A stretch of 64,000 bases of DNA, from assembly GCF_037890675.1 (NCBI RefSeq), contig NZ_CP149574.1, positions 1,302,001 to 1,366,000 on the forward strand, written 5' to 3'. The DNA is from Methylovirgula sp. 4M-Z18 (lineage in GTDB: Bacteria > Pseudomonadota > Alphaproteobacteria > Rhizobiales > Beijerinckiaceae). The position numbers and the translations under genes were made by a program. Below are positions 8,510 to 16,788 of this stretch, piece after piece. The notes beneath the pieces were generated by a model. That model saw only the letters and a list, made by a program, of their open reading frames with translations, was not told where the DNA came from and did no database searches. How positions within the stretch are numbered: the first letter of the stretch is position 1; each line of letters opens with the position of its first letter.

Positions 8510-9610
8510 ATGATTTGGGTTGTGTTTGCAAGTTTGCTGGCGGCCGCCGTTCTCACGGTGTTGTGGCCTTTGAGCCGTGCGCGGCGCGGGCAGGGCCATG
8601 CGGAGCCCAATGTTGCATTTTACCGCCAGCAAGTGGCCGAGATCGACCGCGACGTGGCACTGGGCCGCTTGCAGGAGGCAGATGCGGACCTTGCCAAGGC
8701 GGAGGCCGGCCGCCGGCTACTCGCCGCCCAGCGCGCGGCGCGCCCTGAGGAGGCCGCCGCTTCGTCGACGCGCCGGCGCCGCATCGGTGCCCTGGCGGCG
8801 TTGACCGTTGTACCGGTCGTTTCTCTGTCGCTCTATGCGATGGTCGGGCATCCCGACATGCCGGATCAGCCGGCGGCCACCCGCCAGCGCGCCGCGCTCG
8901 ACACGATGGATGTCAGCGCGATGGTCGCGCAGGTCGAAGCGCAGCTCGCCGTGCATCCCGACGACGGCAAAGGCTATGATGTGCTTGCGCCGATTTACAT
9001 GCGGATGGACCGCTTCCAGGATGCGCTCAGTGCTTATGGCAACGCGATGCGGTTGCTTGGCGAGACGGCGGTGCGGCTCAGCGGCTATGGCGAGGCTCAG
9101 GTCTATGCGGCGCAGGGTGTCGTGACCGAAGAGGCGCGGAAGAGTTTTGACGCGGCGCTGCAAAAGCAGCCCTATGAACCCCGCGCGATGATGTATCTGT
9201 CGCTCGCGGCCGAACAGGACGGCAATCTTGCCAAGGCGCTCGATCTCGTCGCCGACCTTCTCGCGCATGCCCCAGGCGACGCCGATTGGCTCGATGAAGC
9301 GCGGGCGCGGGCGAAAGACTTGCAGGCGAAGCTTGACGGAGCCGGCAAGGCGCCGGCCGCAGTGGCGATCAGTGCCTTGCCGCCGGATCAGCAGAATGCC
9401 GCCATTCACGCCATGGTCGATGGTTTGGCGCAGCGGCTCGCGGCGAACGCGCATGACGCTCCGGGCTGGCTGCGCCTTATTCGCGCCTATAGCGTGTTGC
9501 AGGAAACCGACAAGGCTCAGCAGGCGCTCAAATCGGCGCGCGCGGCCTTTGCGCAAGATCAAGATGTGTTGCAGCAGCTCGATGCGTTGGCACGCGAACT
9601 CGGGCTGTAG
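8510..9610 (+). CDS. ccmI: Cytochrome c maturation protein CcmI (CycH)
   Basis: From ATG 8510 the product is 366 residues; AGGAAG lies just before it, and an upstream TTG at 8480 adds only basic residues. A first membrane helix (WVVFASLLAAAVLTVLWPL) is followed by a cytoplasmic loop with the family motif FYRQQVAEIDRDVALGRL, a second helix (about 96-116), then periplasmic TPR-like repeats that hold apocytochrome c. CcmI hands apocytochrome to the CcmF/CcmH haem lyase complex. It is first of the four-gene set ccmI-ccmE-ccmF-ccmH. Confidence 0.93.
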   Translation: MIWVVFASLLAAAVLTVLWPLSRARRGQGHAEPNVAFYRQQVAEIDRDVALGRLQEADADLAKAEAGRRLLAAQRAARPEEAAASSTRRRRIGALAALTVVPVVSLSLYAMVGHPDMPDQPAATRQRAALDTMDVSAMVAQVEAQLAVHPDDGKGYDVLAPIYMRMDRFQDALSAYGNAMRLLGETAVRLSGYGEAQVYAAQGVVTEEARKSFDAALQKQPYEPRAMMYLSLAAEQDGNLAKALDLVADLLAHAPGDADWLDEARARAKDLQAKLDGAGKAPAAVAISALPPDQQNAAIHAMVDGLAQRLAANAHDAPGWLRLIRAYSVLQETDKAQQALKSARAAFAQDQDVLQQLDALARELGL

Positions 9611-9681
9611 TTTTTGTTTTGTCGCATTTTCTTAATCGAAAAGTCGAACAACTTTTCTGGAAAATGCTCGAGGGATGAGGG

Positions 9682-10137
9682 ATGACGCGGAAGGGACGGC
9701 GGCTTTTTGTGATTGCTCTGGCGGGGGGCATGCTGGCGCTTGCCGCCGGCCTGGTGCTGTTCGCGCTGCGCGACACGATCGTTTTCTTCTACGGCCCGAG
9801 CGAGGTGATCGCCAAGAATCTGCCGGCCGGCACGCGCTTGCGTATCGGAGGCCTCGTGAAGGAAGGCTCGGTGCAAAAACCTGAAGCGATGGTCACCGAT
9901 TTCGTCATCACCGATCGCAACCATGACGTGCATGTGGTCTATCATGGCCTGTTGCCCGATCTGTTCCGTGAGGGCCAAGGGGTCGTGGCGGAAGGTGTGC
10001 TCGATGGGTCGGCATCGATCGCGGCGGACAGCGTGCTTGCCAAGCATGACGAACGCTACATGCCGCGTGAAGTGGTCGATGCGTTGAAGAAACAAGGCCG
10101 CTGGCAGGAAGGATCTTCCGATGCGCCGTCACAGTGA
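9682..10137 (+). CDS. ccmE: Haem chaperone CcmE (CycJ)
   Basis: 151 residues with an N-terminal signal-anchor (about 8-29) and an OB-fold periplasmic domain (LRIGGLVKEGSV, VVAEGVLD). The covalent haem-binding His is H122 in LAKHDERYMP, with the conserved Tyr four residues on. CcmE carries haem from CcmC/CcmD to CcmF. It starts 71 bases after ccmI; the region between holds a short AT-rich stretch but no clear terminator. ccmF starts 6 bases after its stop. Confidence 0.95.
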   Translation: MTRKGRRLFVIALAGGMLALAAGLVLFALRDTIVFFYGPSEVIAKNLPAGTRLRIGGLVKEGSVQKPEAMVTDFVITDRNHDVHVVYHGLLPDLFREGQGVVAEGVLDGSASIAADSVLAKHDERYMPREVVDALKKQGRWQEGSSDAPSQ

Positions 10138-10143
10138 GCGCCC

Positions 10144-12126
10144 ATGATCGTCGAGACCGGACATTACGCCCTCGTTCTGGCACTCGCGCTGGCGTGTGTG
10201 CAAGTCGCGCTGCCGCTGTGGGGCGGCCTGACCCGCGACCGCGCGCTGATGGCTACCTCAGCGCCGCTCGCCGGCATGCAATTCGTGCTTGTGGCGCTTG
10301 CCTTCGCCGCATTGACCTATGCGCATGTCGTTTCCGATTTCTCGCTGGTCAATGTGGTCGAGAATTCGCATTCGCAAAAGCCGTTGATCTATAAGATCTC
10401 CGGCGTGTGGGGCAATCACGAAGGCTCCATGCTGCTCTGGGTGCTCATTCTGGCGCTCTTTGGCGCTCTTGTTGCAGCCTTCGCGCATACCATGCCAGCC
10501 GCCTTGAAAGCGCTCGTCCTCTCCATGCAAGGATTGATTGCGCTCGCGTTCCTGTCGTTCATCGTTCTCACCTCGGATCCGTTCGCGCGCCTGTTTCCGG
10601 CGCCCGCCGAAGGACAGGATTTGAATCCGATCCTGCAGGATCCGGGCCTCGCCATTCATCCGCCGCTGCTCTACGTCGGCTATGTCGGTTTCTCGATGAC
10701 ATTCTCCTTTGCGGCGGGGGCGCTCATCGACGGTAGGATCGACGCGGCTTGGGCGCGTTGGGTCCGGCCCTGGGCCTTGGTCGCATGGGTTTTCCTGACC
10801 CTCGGCATCGCCATGGGTTCCTACTGGGCCTACTACACGTTGGGGTGGGGTGGCTTCTGGTTCTGGGATCCGGTCGAAAACGCGTCGCTCATGCCGTGGC
10901 TTGCCGGCACCGCCTTGCTGCATTCCATCATCGTGATGGAAAAACGCGATGCGCTGAAAGTGTGGACGATTTTCTTAAGCATCCTGACCTTTTCCCTGTC
11001 GCTGCTCGGCACGTTCCTGGTGCGCTCCGGCGTTCTGACTTCCGTGCACGCCTTCGCGAACGATCCGCGGCGCGGCGTCTTCATTCTCGCGATCCTTGTG
11101 TTCTTCATCGGCGGGTCGCTCACGCTGTTCGCCTGGCGGGCGCCGGTGCTGAAACAGGGCGGTTTGTTCGCGCCGATCTCGCGGGAAGGGGGGCTGGTTC
11201 TGAACAATCTGTTCCTGACGATTGCCTGCGGTATCGTCTTCACGGGAACGCTCTACCCGCTCGCCTTCGAAGCGTTGACCGGCGGAAAAATTTCGGTCGG
11301 TGCGCCGTATTTCAATTTGACCTTCGTGCCGCTGACGCTGGCGCTGATGGTCATCGTTCCCTTCGGCCAACGTTTGGCTTGGAAGCGCGGCGATCTTCTC
11401 GGCGTCGTGCAACGGCTGCTGGCGTCGCTCGTCGTTGGACTCGCCGTGCTGGTTGCGCTCGAGGCGATGTTCTATGGCGGCCCGGTGCTGGCGCCGATTG
11501 CGGCGAGCCTTGCCGCCTATATCATTTTGGGATCTTTGGGCGACTTGTCGGATCGCATCTTTGTCCGCGCGTCGTCTTGGCAGGCAGGCCTTAGCCGTGC
11601 GGCTGGCCTGCCGCTTTCGGTATGGGGGACGGCGCTGGCACATGCGGGGGTCGGCGTAGCGCTCCTCGGCCTCGCGGCAACCGGTTGGGGCGTCGAACGG
11701 ATCGTGACGCTGCGCCTGAACGAACCGGTCGAACTCGGGCCCTACCAGGTCACGATCGATCGATTGTTCGAACGGCCGGGGCCTAATTACCGCGAAGCGG
11801 TGGCGCATGCGATGATCCGCTCCGGCGGCGCCGTCTTTGCCGAGGCTGAGCCGTCCAAACGCAGCTTCGCCACGCGGCAGATGCAGACGACCGAAGCGGG
11901 CATCGTGACCCGCAATCTGGGCCAGATCTATCTCAGCCTCGGCGATCAGCACGCCGATGGGTCGGTTGACATGCGCCTCTACTGGAAGCCTTTGGTGACG
12001 CTGATCTGGTTCGGGGCCATTATCATGGCGCTCGGCGGCACGCTTTCGCTCGCCGATCGGCGGATTCGGCTTGGCATCGCGCGGCGTGCGAAATCGGTGC
12101 CCGCCGCGGCGCAGGCGGCGGAATGA
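10144..12126 (+). CDS. ccmF: Cytochrome c haem lyase subunit CcmF (CycK)
   Basis: 660 residues with about 15 membrane helices. The tryptophan-rich haem-handling motif GWGGFWFWDPVENASLMPWL lies near residues 237-256. Other CcmF blocks are present: GVWGNHEGSMLLWVLIL early, DPGLAIHPPLLYVGYVG before the WWD domain, and LGTFLVRSGVLTSVHAFANDP after it. It ligates haem to the CXXCH cysteines of apocytochrome c on the periplasmic face together with CcmH and CcmI. Its stop overlaps the ccmH start. Confidence 0.97.
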   Translation: MIVETGHYALVLALALACVQVALPLWGGLTRDRALMATSAPLAGMQFVLVALAFAALTYAHVVSDFSLVNVVENSHSQKPLIYKISGVWGNHEGSMLLWVLILALFGALVAAFAHTMPAALKALVLSMQGLIALAFLSFIVLTSDPFARLFPAPAEGQDLNPILQDPGLAIHPPLLYVGYVGFSMTFSFAAGALIDGRIDAAWARWVRPWALVAWVFLTLGIAMGSYWAYYTLGWGGFWFWDPVENASLMPWLAGTALLHSIIVMEKRDALKVWTIFLSILTFSLSLLGTFLVRSGVLTSVHAFANDPRRGVFILAILVFFIGGSLTLFAWRAPVLKQGGLFAPISREGGLVLNNLFLTIACGIVFTGTLYPLAFEALTGGKISVGAPYFNLTFVPLTLALMVIVPFGQRLAWKRGDLLGVVQRLLASLVVGLAVLVALEAMFYGGPVLAPIAASLAAYIILGSLGDLSDRIFVRASSWQAGLSRAAGLPLSVWGTALAHAGVGVALLGLAATGWGVERIVTLRLNEPVELGPYQVTIDRLFERPGPNYREAVAHAMIRSGGAVFAEAEPSKRSFATRQMQTTEAGIVTRNLGQIYLSLGDQHADGSVDMRLYWKPLVTLIWFGAIIMALGGTLSLADRRIRLGIARRAKSVPAAAQAAE

Positions 12127-12635
12127 TGGGAATGCGCCGTTTCGTGATTGCCGCTCTGCTTGCCGTCGCGCTCCTCCCCCTTGTCATCGGCACGTCGGCG
12201 CTCGCCGTAAAGCCAGACGAAATGCTGCAAGATCCGGCGCTTGAAGCGCGTGCGCGGGCCATTTCCGCCGGACTGCGCTGCCCCGTGTGCCAGAACCAAT
12301 CGATCGACGATTCGGACGCCCAGCTTGCGCGCGATTTGCGCCTTGTCGTGCGCGAGCATCTCAAGGCGGGTGAGAGCGATGCCGCGATCCGCGATTTTCT
12401 CGTCGCGCGCTACGGTCTCTTCATCCTGCTGCGACCGCCGCTCGATCGCGGCACGTTTTTGTTATGGTTCGCGCCGGTGCTGGCGCTCGGCGCCGGCGCT
12501 TTCGCGCTGCTGCAATTCGCGCGGCGCAAGCGGCGGCAGCCGAGCGCCGACGCAGCGCCTTTGAGCGCCGACGAGCACGCCGAAATAGCGGCGCTGATGC
12601 AGGCCGACGATGAGGCGCGCCGCCACTCGCCGTAA
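12123..12635 (+). CDS. ccmH: Cytochrome c maturation thiol protein CcmH (CycL)
   Basis: 170 residues: signal peptide, the redox motif LRCPVCQNQSI (C53, C56), a conserved helical region (LARDLRLVVREHLKAGESD), and a C-terminal membrane helix (FLLWFAPVLALGAGAFALL) followed by a basic tail. It reduces the apocytochrome CXXCH motif and works with CcmF and CcmI. The ATG overlaps the ccmF stop by 4 bases; a second ATG follows immediately. CcmABCD and CcmG are not in this window, as is usual when these genes lie elsewhere in rhizobia. Confidence 0.95.
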   Translation: MMGMRRFVIAALLAVALLPLVIGTSALAVKPDEMLQDPALEARARAISAGLRCPVCQNQSIDDSDAQLARDLRLVVREHLKAGESDAAIRDFLVARYGLFILLRPPLDRGTFLLWFAPVLALGAGAFALLQFARRKRRQPSADAAPLSADEHAEIAALMQADDEARRHSP

Positions 12636-12881
12636 GATCCGGGATGCGCTATAACGCCTTGTTTTGCCAAGCGCATTTTCAAAGGGGGCGTGTGAATGGC
12701 ACGTGCCTTCGGATCGCCGCAAGGCGTTCAAAAAACGCCTTCATTTTCGACGCAGAATCGCCGCAGGTTTTAATTACCAACTTTTCATATCGTCGCCATA
12801 TGTCGGTAAGGCGGCGCCGCTCATCTTGCCCACCAACCGCTGGGACCAAACATCCCATGCCTGTTGTGGAGATGAGTTAAG

Positions 12882-14414
12882 ATGACCTTCCGTGATCCTC
12901 AAAGCGATAAGCCTTTTTTCAACCGCGCGGGCAAGACGCCACTGGCCTTTCGTGCCGGCCTGCTCGGTGCCGTAGCTCTCGTCGCACTCGCCGGCGCCGC
13001 TTCCAATGTTTTGCTGCTTTCCCCGCATGCCGCTTCGGCCCAGACCGCCCAATCCGTGCAAAACGGTCCCGGCTTTGCTGACATGGTTCAGCGCGTCCGC
13101 GGTGCCGTCGTCTCCGTGAAGGTGAAGATGAAGGAGGACAATTCGAGCGACGATCAGGCGAGCACAGATAACCAGGACGGCAATCAGCAAGTCGATCCGT
13201 TCGAGGAATTCATGCGCCGGTTCGGCCAGATGCCGAATCAAGGTCATCGGCCCGAGCCGCGGCAGGGCGTTGCGCTCGGATCGGGTTTCATCATTTCGTC
13301 CGACGGCTATGTCGTGACCAACAATCACGTCGTCGATCACGCGACCGAGGTGACGATCACGATGGATGACGGCAAGACGCACGATGCGAAAATCATCGGC
13401 GTCGACAAGAAGACCGATCTCGCGCTGCTGAAGATCAAGGATGGCGGCGATTATCCGTTCGTCAATTTGGCGAGCGCCGCGCCGCGCGTCGGTGACTGGG
13501 TGGTTGCGGTCGGCAATCCCTTCGGCCTTGGCGGTACGGTGACGGCCGGTATCGTTTCGGCGCGCGGCCGCGACATCGGCTCCGGCCCCTATGACGATTA
13601 CATTCAGATCGATGCACCGGTGAATCGCGGCAATTCGGGTGGACCGACCTTCAACGTCAATGGCGAGGTGATTGGCGTCAACACGGCGATCTATTCGCCG
13701 TCGGGCGGCAGTGTCGGCATCGGCTTCGATATCCCTGCCGATGTGGTGAAGCAGGTCGTCGCCCAGCTCAAGGATCGCGGCTTTGTGACGCGCGGTTGGA
13801 TCGGCGTCGAAATTCAGCCCGTGACCAGCGAGATCGCGGACAGTGTCGGCCTCAAGGACGCGCACGGCGCGCTTGTCGCGGATGCGCAGAAGGACTCGCC
13901 TGCCAAGGCAGCCGGCATTCATTCGGGCGACGTGGTGCTCGATGTGAATGGCACGTCGATTGCGACGCCGCGTGATTTGGCTCGCACCATCGCTGCACTT
14001 GGCCCCGATCAGAAAGCCGACCTCACCATTTGGCGCGATGGCGCGGAAAAGCACGTCGAGATCAAGCTCGCCAATATGCCCAACGACGCGGCGGAGGCGA
14101 AAGTTGCACCCTCCGATAGTGACAAATCTGCGCTCGACGGCATGGGCCTCTCGCTAGCCCCTGCCGCAAGCCGCGGCGCGGGTCAGAACGGCGTCGTGAT
14201 CACCAACCTCAATCCGGATAGCGCCGCCGCGCAAAACGGCCTGCGTCCTGGCGATGTGATCTTGGAAGTGAGCGGCGCGCAAGTGTCCAAGCCGGCCGAT
14301 GTGGTGGCTGCGATCGACGCCGCCAAGAAGAGCGGGCGCAAGGCCGTGCTATTGCGGGTCAAGACCCAAGATGGCACCCGCTATGTCGCGCTGGCCACCC
14401 AGGCCGCTTCGTAA
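12882..14414 (+). CDS. degP: Periplasmic serine protease/chaperone DegP-like (HtrA family)
   Basis: 510 residues. After an N-terminal hydrophobic export segment (about 26-48) comes the trypsin-like domain with H149 (TNNHVVDH), Asp in KTDLALLKI and S252 (NRGNSGGP). Two PDZ domains follow (about 300-395 and 415-505). The LoopA region is acidic and Gln/Asn-rich (DDQASTDNQDGNQQ). It degrades or refolds damaged envelope proteins. A 246-base upstream region separates it from ccmH. The gene ends at a strong rho-independent terminator. Confidence 0.93.
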   Translation: MTFRDPQSDKPFFNRAGKTPLAFRAGLLGAVALVALAGAASNVLLLSPHAASAQTAQSVQNGPGFADMVQRVRGAVVSVKVKMKEDNSSDDQASTDNQDGNQQVDPFEEFMRRFGQMPNQGHRPEPRQGVALGSGFIISSDGYVVTNNHVVDHATEVTITMDDGKTHDAKIIGVDKKTDLALLKIKDGGDYPFVNLASAAPRVGDWVVAVGNPFGLGGTVTAGIVSARGRDIGSGPYDDYIQIDAPVNRGNSGGPTFNVNGEVIGVNTAIYSPSGGSVGIGFDIPADVVKQVVAQLKDRGFVTRGWIGVEIQPVTSEIADSVGLKDAHGALVADAQKDSPAKAAGIHSGDVVLDVNGTSIATPRDLARTIAALGPDQKADLTIWRDGAEKHVEIKLANMPNDAAEAKVAPSDSDKSALDGMGLSLAPAASRGAGQNGVVITNLNPDSAAAQNGLRPGDVILEVSGAQVSKPADVVAAIDAAKKSGRKAVLLRVKTQDGTRYVALATQAAS

Positions 14415-14540
14415 GGGTTTTCGGGGGAGGAGTCCTCCTCCGGCCCAAGCTGAAGGGTAAGATATTGTTATACTTGCCCTTTCTCGAGACTTGATCCGGC
14501 TCCCAAGGCATAACGCCCCCGCCGAGGTGGTTGGTCAAGT

Positions 14541-14580
14541 GCGGCAGGCCAGGTTCTCCGGGCCTGCCGCTTCGTTTTTT
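14541..14580 (+). terminator. Rho-independent terminator after degP
   Basis: A perfect 10-base stem (GCGGCAGGCC at 14541-14550 with GGCCTGCCGC at 14561-14570), a 10-base loop and then TTCGTTTTTT. It lies 127 bases after the degP stop and before the next two-component pair, so the two units are probably transcribed separately. Confidence 0.88.
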
Positions 14581-14646
14581 GCAGGGGCGCGGAAAAGACG
14601 GCTCAAAACGCGCCTCTTGACCTGACTTTGCGCTAGGATTTGTTAT

Positions 14647-15339
14647 ATGTCCGATATGCGAATTCTCATTATCGAAGACGATGCCGAGGCAGCGGCCTAT
14701 CTCGTGAAGGCCTTTCGCGAAGCCGGCTATGTCGCCGACCATGCGGCCGATGGCCTGACCGGCTGCGCGCAGGCGCAGAACGAGCACTATGACGTGCTGA
14801 TCGTCGATCGCATGTTGCCGAAACTCGACGGCCTTTCGCTCATCGGCGCGTTGCGGGAGCAGAAGGTGACGACGCCTGTGCTGATACTCTCCGCGCTCGG
14901 TCAGGTGGACGACCGGGTGAAAGGGTTGCGCGCCGGCGGAGACGATTATCTTGCCAAGCCCTATGCGTTTTCCGAGTTGCTCGCGCGGGTGGAAGTGCTC
15001 TCGCGCCGGAACCTGCGCGACAGGGCGGAAGAGACGGTCTACCGCGTCGCCGACCTGGAACTCGACCGGTTGGCCCACAAGGTTGCGCGCGCCGGCAAGG
15101 AAATCGTGCTGCAGCCGCGCGAGTTCCGCCTTCTCGAATATTTGATGCGTCACGCCGGCCAGGTCGTGACGCGCACCATGCTGCTCGAAAACGTTTGGGA
15201 CTACCATTTTGATCCGCAAACCAACGTGATCGACGTGCATATTTCTCGCCTGCGCTCCAAGATTGAGAAAGACACGATGTCGCCGTTGCTCCATACGGTG
15301 CGTGGGGCTGGATATATGGTCCGTGACGGCATTAGGTAG
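14647..15339 (+). CDS. OmpR-family response regulator
   Basis: 230 residues: receiver domain with acidic pocket (EDD at 10-12), phospho-acceptor D54 in VLIVDRMLPKLDG and Lys in AKPYAFSE, followed by a winged-helix output domain (..REFRLLEYLMRHAGQVVTR.., ..GAGYMVRDG). It belongs to the group of regulators found downstream of degP in rhizobia. It overlaps the following kinase gene by 17 bases. Target genes cannot be read; the neighbourhood suggests an envelope-stress link. Confidence 0.9.
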   Translation: MSDMRILIIEDDAEAAAYLVKAFREAGYVADHAADGLTGCAQAQNEHYDVLIVDRMLPKLDGLSLIGALREQKVTTPVLILSALGQVDDRVKGLRAGGDDYLAKPYAFSELLARVEVLSRRNLRDRAEETVYRVADLELDRLAHKVARAGKEIVLQPREFRLLEYLMRHAGQVVTRTMLLENVWDYHFDPQTNVIDVHISRLRSKIEKDTMSPLLHTVRGAGYMVRDGIR

Positions 15340-16744
15340 AATTTTCCGGACCACGGCATTCAAACTGTCGTTGGCCTATCTGGTGATTTTCGCGATTGGC
15401 GCCGGCTTGGTTCTGGGGTCTGTCGCTCTCAATCTCCGCCGCATTTTCGACGACCAGGTCGCCGAGACCATCGACGCCGAAATCAAAGGCCTGTCGGAAC
15501 AATATGAGATCGGCGGCATCACCGGCCTCGTCGATGTCATCGAGCGGCGCCTGCGGCGGCCCGGTTCCTCGCTCTATCTCGTCCGCACTGCTGCCGGCGA
15601 ATCGATCGCCGGCAATGTGTGCGACTTGCCGAACGGTTTGCTGACCCAGCCGGGACTGGTCGTGACTGCGTATCAGCCGTGCACCGGCGACAGTACCGTG
15701 CCGCACCACGCGCTTGTCAGCGTCTCGGTGCTGCCGGGCGGCTTCCGGCTTCTGATCGGCCGCGATCTTGGCGAGCGCGACGAAATTCGCTCCGTGATCA
15801 TCCGCGCGCAATTCACGAATTTCCTCTACCTTCTGGTCATCGGCACGGCGGGCGGTCTGTTCGTCGCCTGGCGCATCCTGCGCCGCGTCGATGCGATGAA
15901 TGCAGCCGCGCGCACCATCATGATGGGCAATATGTCGGGCCGGCTACCGGTGGCCGGTTCGCAGGACGAGTTGGACCGCCTGGCAGAAAATCTCAATGCG
16001 ATGCTCGAGCGCATCAGCGAACTGATGTCGGGCCTGCGCGAGGTCTCCGACAATATCGCCCATGATTTGAAAACGCCCCTCACGCGCCTGCGCAACGATG
16101 CCGAGCAAGCCCTGCGCTCGGCCGCGAGCCCGGATGAATATCGGCATTCGCTCGAGAAAATCATCGACGAATCCGATGGCCTTATTCGCATTTTCAATGC
16201 GCTCCTGATGATCGCCCGCGTGGAATCGGGGGCGAGCAAGGACGTGATGGTTTCGTTCGACATGGCCGAAGTCGTGCATTCGGTGGCCGAGCTCTACGAG
16301 CCGGTTGCCGAAGAGGCCGGCGCGCGGCTTGATGTCGATGCGATGGGTCCGGCGCGGGTCTATGGCAGCCGCGAACTGATCGGTCAGGCTTTGGTCAATC
16401 TCGTCGAAAACGCTCTCAAATATGGGCTCGAAGGCGGGGGCTCAGCGTCCGAGCCGCTGCAGATCGGGATGGCGAGCAGCGCCGAGACGGTGGACATTTG
16501 GGTCGGCGATCACGGGCCCGGCATCAGGGTTGACGATCGCGAGCATGTGTTGAGCCGCTTCGTTCGGCTTGAGAGCGCGCGCACGCGGCCGGGCACCGGC
16601 CTCGGCCTCGCGCTCACCGCGGCGGTCGCCAAATTGCACAATGGCTCGCTGCGGCTCGAAGACAATCACCCGGGTTTGCGGGCGATCCTCTCTTTACCTC
16701 GACAAATCGAGCAACCTGTTCAATCCTTGCCCAAGCCCGCGTGA
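15323..16744 (+). CDS. Membrane sensor histidine kinase partnered with the 14.6-kb regulator
   Basis: The best start is GTG at 15323, giving 473 residues with a membrane helix at about 14-37, a periplasmic sensor loop, a second helix at about 165-185, HAMP, H247 in NIAHDLKTPLTRLRND and a HATPase domain (N box NLVENALKYG, G boxes GDHGPGI and GTGLGLAL). Upstream in-frame starts would put out-of-phase regulator sequence at the N-terminus. The 17-base overlap with the regulator implies translational coupling. Confidence 0.9.
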   Translation: MTALGRIFRTTAFKLSLAYLVIFAIGAGLVLGSVALNLRRIFDDQVAETIDAEIKGLSEQYEIGGITGLVDVIERRLRRPGSSLYLVRTAAGESIAGNVCDLPNGLLTQPGLVVTAYQPCTGDSTVPHHALVSVSVLPGGFRLLIGRDLGERDEIRSVIIRAQFTNFLYLLVIGTAGGLFVAWRILRRVDAMNAAARTIMMGNMSGRLPVAGSQDELDRLAENLNAMLERISELMSGLREVSDNIAHDLKTPLTRLRNDAEQALRSAASPDEYRHSLEKIIDESDGLIRIFNALLMIARVESGASKDVMVSFDMAEVVHSVAELYEPVAEEAGARLDVDAMGPARVYGSRELIGQALVNLVENALKYGLEGGGSASEPLQIGMASSAETVDIWVGDHGPGIRVDDREHVLSRFVRLESARTRPGTGLGLALTAAVAKLHNGSLRLEDNHPGLRAILSLPRQIEQPVQSLPKPA

Positions 16745-16788
16745 AGCGGTGGGGGAAACGATTCGATTGGGGTTGAGAGGGTTTTTCC